NCBI GenBank assembly: GCA_030141605.1
Contig: JAQGDQ010000139.1
Coordinates: 1-64,000, forward strand
Direction: 5' to 3'
DNA from: Tubiluchus corallicola
Lineage: Eukaryota; Priapulida; Priapulimorpha; Priapulimorphida; Tubiluchidae
DNA: 64,000 bases
Shown here one piece after another: positions 44,597 to 56,900 of this stretch; the first letter of the stretch is position 1; the number at the start of each line of letters is the position of its first letter. The notes under the pieces were generated by a model, which was given only the letters and a program-made list of their open reading frames with translations, had not been told where the DNA came from and searched no databases. Made by a program: the position numbers and the translations under genes.

Positions 44597-47500
44597 ATGG
44601 ATTCAGAAGATGAATGCTTATATGACACAGATTCTGGAAATGCATCAGACAATGACGATGATGATTTCCCAATGCACATGGAAGAAGTTGAGCAAGGTTC
44701 TTGTCATGACAAAATCGATGTTGACGACTTTCATTATGAAGTTTTAACACCTGAAAAGATTGTCCAACATATGATCGATTGTATAAAAGAAGTCAATCAG
44801 GTGGTTGAGGTATTAAATACAGTTATTACATTGATTTTTTTCTCTATAACATCAAATCTTTGCGTTGAAAAAGGCGGTAATCTTTGTAACCTTGATGTCT
44901 AACTAACCATATAAAAAGTATATTTATAAAATGTAAAAGCCGTTCTGTATGTGTGGGTGGGAGGGGGTGCCATTTGTGAGAGATTGCCTCTATATTGCAT
45001 GTTTAAAAGTTTTGATATTTTGCTTTGTAATGGGGTGCGCATGCGTGGGTGGACCAACAACATGTCTCCAACTTGCTCCCATAAGAATTTTCCTAATTTT
45101 TCTTGCAAAATATTCTTATTTATGTTAAGACTAATTTTTAGTGCTCACATTCGATACCTGTATCCAGTGTGTGTACATGGCTAACATTTTCGCAGCATTT
45201 TTAGTCTTGTAGAAGATGACGTTGTTTCTGTGATCAATTACCTTGTAATGTTTTATATAGTAAACATTGACAAGGAGGATCATGTCCTACTTGTATTTTA
45301 GATCTGCAACTGGTACTGGTCTTTGTGTTTAGTTTATTGCATTTAGGAAACTAGCTGGTGGAGTAAAAGGCATTTAAATTCTCAAATGCGTAATACTTTT
45401 TCTTTTATCAGTTCTATGTACCATGGAATCTGCTCAGTGTTTCCACATTTGCAAAATAGGAGCTACTGCTGATGGCAAAAACAGTAGTTGCTTTTTTATA
45501 CTTTTATATGACCTTTCTGTATTAGAGTATATGTACAGCTTTAAACAGGAAGCAACAACAACATTTTAGTATATGGCAAACACCTACACACACATTACCA
45601 GCTGCCTTACTTCTAATCCAGGCAGAGTCCAGTACAATATCCCTGTGGGCAGTGTAACAGTCCAGTAGCAAAAAACCATCGTGCGATCTCGAGCGACAAT
45701 TAAGACTATTATCAGCTTAAACTGTAATAGTCTTAAAAGCTTGGGAAAATTGCCGATCTACTGACAGTTAGATGAACATCCACTTGTTATTGCTGTTGCT
45801 TGTGAGTCAAAACTTGATGCAAATGACCGTACTTTCCCTACCAATTAGAACATTGTATGTAAAGGTATAAACCAATTTTGAGGTGTCCTGCTTGCTCTGT
45901 GCAAAAATCTCTCATATGCAGTACCCAGTTATCTCTCGAACATCAATGGCAAGAAATTAAGTGACCTGAGTCTTGAAAATGCTTGGTATAGAAACAAACT
46001 ATCTAAAACCACCAGGAGATCATATAACAGATACATCAATGACATCATGGGTAGATCACTCACAGAGAATCCAAATTACTTTTGGAGCCATGTAGATATC
46101 AGTAATACTGAACCTTATCGGGATCCCTATTCTTGTAGATGAAAACAACAACTATGTTTCTGGCAAGGCCAAGGCTGATGCACCTAATAGTCATTTCCAA
46201 GCACACAGTTCACACAGGAAAAATGCGATATACCTGAACTGCCTGAATCACCGTACCAGCAGTAGAAGGTCTACACGTTGGACTGGAAGGTGTTATATGT
46301 CAGCTTAAGTATGTCAATCCAAATAAAACCACAGACCCTATGAATTACCAGCTCACATTTTTCGTAATTTTCCCACAGAACTTGTGCACACCAATGTTAT
46401 ACAATATAGTTCATCGACAACAATCTTTCAACATTTCTGTATACCTAATGATTGGAAAATTGCTTGTGTTATTGCTATAAACAAAAAATGATCTACTTCT
46501 TCAGCTTCAAGTTATATACCAGTCTCATTAACATGTATAGCATGCAAAATAATGGAGCATATTTGCCTCTCACATGTCAACAACCACTCGATAACTATGA
46601 CATTATTGAGGGGATACAAATAACAAACAAGGCGATAAAGGTTGATACTGTACTACTTGATTTCACCAAAGCATTCAGTCTGGCCTCACATCAGCATCTC
46701 TTAGCAAAGCTATAATTTTGTGGTCCCAAAAGTCAATATGCTTTAATGGGTGAAATCATTTCTCTTTGATCGGATGCAGAAGATTTGCATTTCATGGTAT
46801 TCATTCCAGATCCATAAATGTTACATCAGGAGTCCCATAAATCTCAGTTCTTTGACCGGTCTTATTCCTCCTCTACATAAATGATTTTGGTAGTAGCATA
46901 TCTTCAAACATCCATCTTTTCGCTGACGACTCATTTCTCTATCTGTAGAGCTATATGGAGCAATCGGGATCACTACATTCTGCAACAAGATCTCTCATAG
47001 TTACAAGCATGGGGAGAAAATTGGCTGATGGACTTTAACATTAGTAAATGCAAGATTTTACCTATCACTCAAAAGAAAAATCCAGCTTACTACCCTTACA
47101 GTATGGCTGGCAAAATCCTGGAACATGTTTCTTTGCACACATGTACGGCATTATCATCAGCACCAATCCTTGTTGGAGTGAACATTACCAGGAAATTGCC
47201 TCTCTAGCAACTAGGACACTCAACGTCATTCACAAGATGCTGTACTCATGTTATTAACAAGTTAAAGAGATATTGTATCATACTCTGGTTAGACCGGAAC
47301 TAGAATATGGTCTCACAGCCTGACACACACATACTATTATCGTCACAATTTGTATGTAGTGATTTGTATGATAGTGTCTAAGATGGTTTCTGAACTTGGT
47401 TTTGAAATGTTCGAAATCAGGCACCAACGCAAACCATGCTGAAGACTCCACGACATATTGTATCACATGATAGACACCAGTTTACCAACTTACATTACTC

Positions 47501-47881
47501 TGTCACTCAAGGATAACAGCAAATTTGTCGAACCAGCAGCAAAAGGTATCATCTACTTATGTGCAATACCGCAGGACAATACGCTTGTGCAACACACCAA
47601 CTCCCACCAAACATCAGAGCAACCACATCCAGAGACTCTTTCAGAGCACTGGCAACCTTGCCTTACCTGTCTGTAAACCTAATCATGGTTTTTTTATTTA
47701 CGCTTGTACTGTGTTTGATTTTCTTTGTTACACCTCCAATTAGTGAGTTGTTTTTCTTCGAATTTATGCTAGTCGTGCACACCCCAAACTTCTAGTGTGT
47801 CGCATAGACTTTTAGAAGTATGCTGTTCATTGCATCAAGACTTTGTAATTATATGTGCGGTTTGATATAAAATTGAAACTC

Positions 47882-47977
<96 letters not shown>

Positions 47978-50900
47978 GGCGGGCGGGCGGGCGGGCGGGC
48001 GGGCGGGCGTGCGTGTGTGCAGTATGTAGACAGTATTTATTGGACTCACAGTTGATAGAATCAGTTGTGTAGTTAACTCAAAAACCTACTATGGATCATG
48101 TAAAATGTATATAAAAACTGTTAGCAATTGATTCATATAACTCTGCATAATTGACTCAATATTTTTGCTTGGTGTGCTTAAATAATAAGGTACTTTTGTG
48201 TGACAAAAGAGCTTTTGTTAATAGTTTATGTCATCTCTATTATCCTTTTGTGCACTATAATGTGCATATATGTTTTACAATTATGTTAAGTATGGTTTTG
48301 TTTGTAAGCAGGTGCATTTATCACAAGCTGATATGCTAGCACAACAGTTTTGCTTTGAATATGTTACCTGCTTGTCCGTAATTAACCTCGTTGTTTCTGA
48401 AAGCTAATGTTAATCTATTATACCAGCAGTTTGGTTTCGAAGCTTCTGCTGCTTTTCACGGTGATCATCACAGGAGAAACAGTAGCTCAGCTTTAGGTAT
48501 TTTGAGTGAATATGTGCAGCATACAGCAACGGATTTTCCATGTCTTTATCAGTATGAGAACTTTATAAACCAACTTCTTTGTGAAGAAGTGAAGCAACCG
48601 AGCTTACATGAATTTTTGTCATTTTTAGTGTAAATAAACAGATTTTTAGGATTTTTTTGTTAATTCACTTATATAAATTAGTATTCTTAAATAATTGCAC
48701 ATTTTGACACTAATTTGTTTCTAAAATACATTTAAAGCCTTGGCAGTGCATACTAAGCTGATGACGACGGTACATGTACTGTTGTTTTCGCTGATTTAAT
48801 TCTTTTGTAGATTCCGGCAACAACAACAAGAATTTTACTAAATCATTTCAAATGGGACAAAGAAAAATTAATGGAAAGGTGCGTTTTTTCTGAAAATTGA
48901 TGAGAAACTATTTTCTGCCATTTTTTGAACATGTCTGATTGTTAAATTAAGTGCATTTTAACTGCTAACTATAAAGAGATATGTTATGTAATAGACTGCT
49001 GTTGTTATATTGTTAATTAATATCTTTATTGTTGCCAACACTAAATATTTTTTCAATAGTTTTCTTTGTGAGACATCAATTTATATATCAAAAAGTAAAT
49101 TACTTTTTTATATTAATTATTTACTCAGTTATCTGGCAATTAATTCACTCAAAGTTTGATGGTCTTGGCTTCAAGTCCTCACGTGATCACAATTTTCAGC
49201 ATCACCTCTTTCTGTAACAAATTTGGCATCAGGCTAATTAGCAAGACTAATCACAGTTAAAACATCTCTTTAAAAACATCTTTCTTTGAAATTTTTTCAA
49301 GATGATGTTGTGCCTAGCAAAGTGAGCACAGTCTACTGGTATTTAGAAGAAAATCTTTCTTTTTGTGCCATTTGATAGTCAGCTGTTTATATGTCAATAT
49401 TAGAAGTATTTTTTCAAGGTACTACGATGAAGATCAGGAAGCTTTATTTGCCGAGGCTCATGTTATCAGCCCATACAGGAAGCCAACCACAAAGTCGGGC
49501 AAGGTAGGCACTTACATTTTGTCACTTGTCATTTTTATTATCTCATTGGATTGAATTACAAAAAATTGGTATGTAATTCCGACCAATATCATTTACTTGA
49601 AGCTTTGCTCATGAGTTTGTGTCCCATTTTGCTAAACCTAACTTTGTTTAAACTGTTATACTGGTTTGAGAGCTTGCTTGGCTCAATCGACTCTTATTTT
49701 CAGTTGCTCTCTGTCTGTCCTTTCTATATCTCCGAGCCTGTTGATCCAATTCCACACCAGAATTGCACAGCAATTGCAGTAAAAAATTTGGTTGCCATGG
49801 CGATAATGGTTGCTTAGGCAGCGAGAAAAAACTTTTAAACTTGGCACCTCTGGCTTCAAAACGTATCTCCTCCAAAACTATTGAGGTAGTGAAGACGAAA
49901 CTTGGTACTGTTGTACTTCGGATAATTGTGAAACGTCAAAGTGAAATTTTGGAATTTGTACAATGACCGCCATTATGATATCATTATTGCTTTTGGGCTG
50001 AGCTATTCTACCTTGATTCTAACCGTCGAACCACTGTCAGTCAACTGGGCTGTTTCTACATACGAACCTCGTTATAATGCCAGCTTTGCTATAACACCAA
50101 CTTTTGGCTTGTTCAGATTTCGATAATGTATTAAATATAGGTAATACTGCCAACCTCGCCTGTCACCATCCGCTAACTTGTGTACTGTGCCAAGAATCCA
50201 TTTTACATAGTAAATCTACTTCATTATAGTGCCAGCTAAGATAAAGCACAATTAATTGCTGATAAAAACAACCTTTGTATTGTAAAAGCAATGACCTCCG
50301 AACAGAAAAACAATTAGAGTGTTTAAATGAAGACTTGGGTTTCGTAGCAAATGACTGTGTGAAGGTGAATGTTGAGGTTTTGAGCAAGGAGCATGCATTT
50401 TAAGAGTAAAAGAGTTGCATAGTTATTGCTCAGTACTGAACTGATGTGAATTTAATGGCTGTGAACACAGGGCCAAGTGATGCGCTGCAGGTATTTAGTC
50501 TTAATTGTCCAGTATTGTTACTTTGCGAGCATGGGTGGGTACCTGCATATAAATAGAGAAATATTTAATTAACCAGTATTTCACCAGTATCTGCACGTTG
50601 TGTTATGTAAGTTTTGCAAGTACAGTAGGCACCGCTGAATAGACTCATGGTTGATAGACTCAAAAACGCTCGGTAATTGACTCAAATAACTCTGCATAAT
50701 TGACTCGATATTTTTCCTACACATATATCAATAAGACAATGTGACTAATAGCTTTTATGACTTTTATATCATCTTAGTTGGCTTTTGTCCTATAATATAC
50801 AAAGAAACAATAATGTTAAGTACTGTTTTGTTTGTAATCAGGAATGTTTAGCATACCCTAAGTATGCTAGCCTAATGGTGTGCTTTGATCGGCTGGTCCA

Positions 50901-53900
50901 CTGCAATTAACCTTGTTACCCAAGAATTCATGGAAGCTAAACATTTAATCACCTGTTTAGCCGTTTGCTTTTGAAGCTTTGGCAGTCCTTGCCAAAAAGT
51001 TTAATCAGTTAGATGATGTTGTTATGCAAGGGACCCAGGTACAGTACAGTAAGTACGTCACAATTATAGCAAGCTGGACCTTAGGCGAAGTTACAGACGA
51101 AGCTGCAGGAAAACACAGGCACCACAAACAGTTCAAACATGCCAGGCATAAGTATTTTACGAGAATTTGTGCATCATACAACAACAGATTTTCAACGTTT
51201 TTATCATTTTGAGAACTTTGTGGGCTACATTTCTTCGTGATAAAATGAAGCAGCCGACTTTGAAGGAATTTTTATAATTTTTGCAAATAAGTAGACTTGT
51301 CTGATTTAAAAATGTATAGTTTTTAATTTATTGCTAATTCACTTCTATAAATTTTTTCTAATTTTTAACTGTACAAAGGAATTTAGGCTTTACTTTAGTA
51401 AAAACTTTCTAATTGAACCGGCAGTAATATAAAAATTGTGGTTTCAGATAAATTATTTTTAATAATATAAAAGAAGAATGCAGTTACATCTGACTTCGAA
51501 GTATGGAACTTTGGCGTTTTTTATTTATTTAGAATTTTTTTAATGGAAAAAGGCAGGAGAGCTAGACTGATGCTTAAATTTTGCCCCAAACTCAAATAAC
51601 TAATCTAAGTTCCAGACCCAAAATAAACGTGAGATTGTTAGTGATTCACTTTCTACTTGTTTGCATTAGTTAATTGAAGAGAAACTAAGAACAGTTGGTC
51701 AAAATATATGCATAATTATTACCAAGATTTTACATTATGATATTTTGCAATGATTACAGGAGGTGAACTGTATTATTAAATTACATTATAATGGTAAATG
51801 GCCTAGCCACGTTTTAGTAAAAGAAATTAGTACATGATATAATATATATATTATTTTCTCGAAACTGCAGCTTGATACAAGTGTTTACAATACTATGTAA
51901 CATAGCAGTAGATCATACCTAATTATAAGGTCCTCAGGATATACTCGACAATGAGACTCCAGGAGATAACATAGCACTTGGAGGGCTATTATATTAACTC
52001 AACCTAATACAGGTTGGACGTAAGTTTAAATAAACTTCCAGGGAAGCTTGTTAGAAATTGAATAATTAGCTCAATGAATGGGCAGTTAGGCAAAACGCCA
52101 AATAATGATCTACAGTCTTATTCAAAAAAGGTTTTATGTTCATTAATAACCTGTTTACTTGGGTAGATCCAAGTATCTTGGGTAAATAGATACATATAAC
52201 TTCCTCGAGATACACCGTACTGGCACATTTCCCGATATGTATAATGTATGGTATGTGTGGTTATGTACTGTATGTATGTATGTATGTATGTATGTATGTA
52301 TGTATGTATGTATGTATGTATGTATGTATGTATGTATGTATGTATGTACCTATTTCTGCATGTATGTGCATACAAATGAACCACAATATTTTTCTGTTGA
52401 AATTCATTATTGTTTCAGAGGGCAAAAACATCAAATAGTTCAAGCACAGATGAGCTAATGTGCGAAATTTGTTTATTGTCTATGCATCCATCGGTATGTA
52501 TTCATACATTTTATATCACGAACCTTAGAGCCACATGGTAGCAAGAACTAAATAATTTCTTGCTGTTAAACTTATTTAATAGTATAACTGCTAATAAGTT
52601 TCAACTGGTTGGTTTAACCCTGTTTTTAATTCTCGTAATTTTCAATTCAAAGTGAAATTTTATTAAATGTTTTTTTTGCGAGTCTGTTTGCCATTTTTGT
52701 GTGTGTGTATGTGTAAGGTGATTTTGTCAGTATCATAAAGTGGTATTAGTTTTCTAGTGATACACTCTAGCAAATTTCTCAGTAGTAGTTAAGAGTCAGG
52801 CTGAGTGACTGAGGTGAGAGGAGTAGTTGAGTGTTCACGGTATATGCTTGCCACAATAGGTAAGCAATACTTGACCTAGTTAGTAAATAGATAGTATATT
52901 TTTAAGCTGTTTCGTCTACCATTCTCAGTCCTGCTGTTTCTCAGGTTGTGGGTAGTGTTGGATCATTAGTGAAATATCTGCATTTCGTAACTTAAATTTG
53001 TACTAAGTAGGATTAATCAATTTTTATTGACCTGTACGATTAATACTTAGTTTATGCGACTAAATAGCATTTTACTTATTATACCCCTCTTTTTTCTCCC
53101 TTCAGAATTTTGCTGTTGCCTGTAGTAGTTCCAATTCGGAGGTAAACCTTTCCTTTTATTTTTACTTTAATTTGACCTACCATATCCTAAATTTCCACAT
53201 ATAATTTTATAAGAGGAGTTATCTATAAATGTTAAGTGAAGATTAAATTACTTAAACGTATAAAAATTTTAAGATAATGACAGGGCTCGAAAAATCGGTT
53301 ACCCAGAGCATCCAGGATAACTATTTTTTGGCATTAGGAACTGTAATAACTTAGTAGTTTGTTTGGTTACTAGAGAAATCTAAACTGCGAAATATGTCCA
53401 AATAATTTTGGACACCATTTGATTATCTGGCGTCGGCAAACTTTTTCCATTCTTAATTACCTGCTTGTGATACAAATATACGTTAAAAGTTAATTTGCAA
53501 AAGCCCGTTTTAAAAACTAAGCAAATCGTCATACACATGCTGAGCTGCTATTACTGCACTTGAAAGCTTGCTGTTGATTCATGCAGAATCAAAGCCTTCT
53601 GCAAACTCAACCGTTTGCACTACACATAAAAGAATTTTAGAAACTTGTACCTGGCAAACCAGAAACCTGGCAACCACATCTAGCCATAGGAACACAAGAA
53701 CTTACCCTGTAGCTGCAGACAGGAGTGAGTGGAATACTCGTAAATGGTAATACCTCAGTGAGTACAATAGACTGATTGACAATTTGAAGAAGAAGAATTG
53801 AAGTTAAATTACTGTGAGATTTTTCTTGACTGTTTATGTTATGCTTATGCATTTTTCATATTTGTACTTTTTATATTACAGCACAAGAAAATGCTGTTCA

Positions 53901-56900
53901 TAAAAAAGCTTAAAAAATTTGTCTTGAAACTTTTTATAACTTACATGCTATCTTATTGGGTACAGGGCTTGAGTTAGCAGTAACATTGTATAAAATTTGT
54001 AAATTCAAACTCCTGTGATGACTATTAGGCACTGCAATTTTAATGGTAAGTCATTTAAACATGTGTAGATAACATTGACTAAAGTTTGAAAAAATAATCA
54101 GAGCATCGGTAACACACACTTCACAATCTATGTAAAGGCTTTTATTTTATATTGTCAGTAAGATCACTAGTGATTTTTCGTGAATCAGTGATGCATACTG
54201 GGAAGGCAATGCATACCTTTTTACCAGGTGGGAGGAATATTATTAAGGATTCCCTTTTCATGTTACATAAGTCTTTCAAACAGATATGTGTAATGCTAAC
54301 TAATTAAACTTTGTTCCTGAAAGTTCTTTGGAATATACTTTAAAATTCCCCTTTCTTCCGCTTTAAGTAACATATATATGAACAAAAATTACTGCTCAAA
54401 ATTGTGCAAAATGCAGAGAAAAAGAAAAAAACGGTGAATAACCAGTCTTGAACTGGTCTTTTTATTGTTTGTTCTTGTAACTCATTAAAATAATTAGTAA
54501 TAATTTTGCTCTACATATTTAACACCATGTAAGAGTTGACATTTACATTTATATTTGACATACAATTTAATTTACTATTTGCAGTTGTGCAGATTTCCAG
54601 TTATGCAAAGTTAAGATAGGTAATATGACTGCATATGCTGCTGAACTATAGAATTTAATTTACTATTTGCAGTTATGCAGATTTCCAGTTATGCAAAGTT
54701 AAGATAGGTAATATGACTGCATATGCTGCTGAACTATGACTAGGGATGTGTTATTTCAAAAATTTTAGTGTAGCAACACTGCACTGTGCTTAAAATATGT
54801 GGAAGATTGTTAAAATAGTAGTGTATAAAAATTTTTGTCATCCAACCCCCGGAATCCTGTGTACGTGCTTCCTGAAAGAACCCCTAAATTCACCACAAAA
54901 TCACTTTTTTGGCAATATAATCGACAGAAAATGCATTTTGATGACTTTGATGTGTTCTAATTATGGGTTTGTTGGGGTTTCTAAGTTTAAATGTGACATC
55001 TTAAAGAACCCTCCAATATTGCGGCCAAAAGGGCCACTTTTGCATATTTTGATCAAACATATGCTTGTAATATGTCATCCTATAGGTTTTCCAGATCGTA
55101 GAATTCAAATTCATTGTTATTTTTTATAAAAAAATCAAGCAGTCACATCACATTGTATCAAATATATACAATATAACTATAAAATTTTTATTGCTATAAA
55201 AGCATTTAGTTTCACATATTCCAGACAACACAACAATCAATTCTTAGGTGGGCTCACATCAAATACAGAGTTTAAATCGCTCATAGTAACATCAGCTTTA
55301 CAACTCGATGTTGCTCACATATGCCTTTAGATTTACCCCATAAATATAAGATGGCAACTTTTTGCAATCTTTAAACAATCGGAAAATGTCACTGTTTGGG
55401 ACAGTAAATGTGGTATCTCGAGTATGTCTCATCTAAGTCTTCGCACATGGTCAAGCATCTCATCAACATCTGTCTCAATCATAAATGGACCACCTTGTTT
55501 TTTTAGTTCATTCAAATCGATGTCAAGAGCTAAATCTCTTTATCTGTGAAACCCTGCTGTTCGTTCTATGCTTTAATTATGGCAGTAATTTTGTGCTTTG
55601 TGGTTTTACTATATTCCCAAAATGAACTTGATGATTGTGAGTCAGTCAAGTCATGCGATTTTGCCTTCACATGCACCATCGATGTACATGACAAATTCTT
55701 AGTGCCTTGCTGCTTGAGTTCGTAATAAATGAAACAACTACAGTGTTGCACGTTCCAAATCCAGTTTGTGTATTGGTGCACTTTAAATTTTCATAAAGTC
55801 CATTTTTCGATAGAGCGATATCAGATTCGTAATTTGAGTTTCCAAATCCAAATATTAATCAGTTTTTCGAACAAACTTTTTGTGTTCACCCACTTGCCAC
55901 CGATAATAAGTTCAAAACGACAAATTCTAATTCAGCTAGATCTTCATGAGTTTTCTTTGCAATTGAGTAGCATTGGTACTGGTCAAAATAGTCCATTTAT
56001 CATAACACCCTGAATAGATGAAGATCTGGCATCTTGCTTTTTTATCCATCGTGAGCATATGTAACCACAGATTTTTCATCACTGTCCATTATCATCTTAA
56101 CTATTTCATGGATCGCAAGAACTTCCAAACTTTTTCCTGCTTGTTTTACGTTCCCTTTATCTGGTAACATATCGAAGTCAATGTCACTGGGAGACGTTTC
56201 GTGAAGTTTCCAATTTCGTCTGAATACCTTGTTGGCAATAGTTAATATGGCTGCAACTACCTGCGTTTCAGACATATGGTTTGCACTTTTCAGTCTGTCC
56301 TTCACTTCGTATATTTCTGGACGTACTCTATGTTCACTTATTTGAATGTGCTGATAATGCAAGGACATCTGTTTCGCCACTTGTACCACGACCAAAACTG
56401 AGTTTTTGTTTCATTCTACTAGGTTCTGCAACATCATCAGACTCACTTAATTCATATTCACTTGGAATATCTTCAGTTGATTGCCGGAGGAAAATGATTT
56501 TGCTGTCTCTTCCATACTTCCCATCTCTAGGTCAGTCACTCATCGTGATCTATCGATACTTTACATGCCCTGCCTTCTCCTTTCCATAGTTTTGCGCATT
56601 TTACGTCTACATATATTTTACAATACATAATCCTTGGTCCTCTCTGATCCTCAAGAAATTCCTCTTGTGTCTCCATCATTTTTACACATTGAAAGGTTTC
56701 TAGTCTTCACGACAAATGTCGAAAAGTTTGGAACTGCATTTACTGAAAGCTTCTACTGACTGGATGTACCATTGATACCATGGAAGTACCAGTTTCTTCA
56801 TGAGCAGGTTTCTTCAGTATGCAGGTGCAGAATTTTCGATTTGATATTTTTCCGAATCACATGATACATATTGCAAAATATCCAATGGTCCATTACAACA

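Noticed and set aside
44801-44809. Earlier ARIH1 exon 1 donor at CAG|GTGGTT (exon end 44800)
   Set aside because: The end at 44809 preserves the VNQVVE-IPATTTR alignment with Ariadne proteins; the earlier site would delete three residues, though it remains in frame.
47849-48072. ORFs rich in Cys-Val/Arg-Ala and Thr-His/Pro-Ala
   Set aside because: Produced by the (GT)n-(GTGC)n-(GGGC)n microsatellite.
52118-52458. ORFs with Thr-Tyr-Ile-His or Met-Tyr-Val-Cys repeats
   Set aside because: Produced by the (TGTA)n microsatellite; only 52419-52493 is coding, as ARIH1 exon 4.
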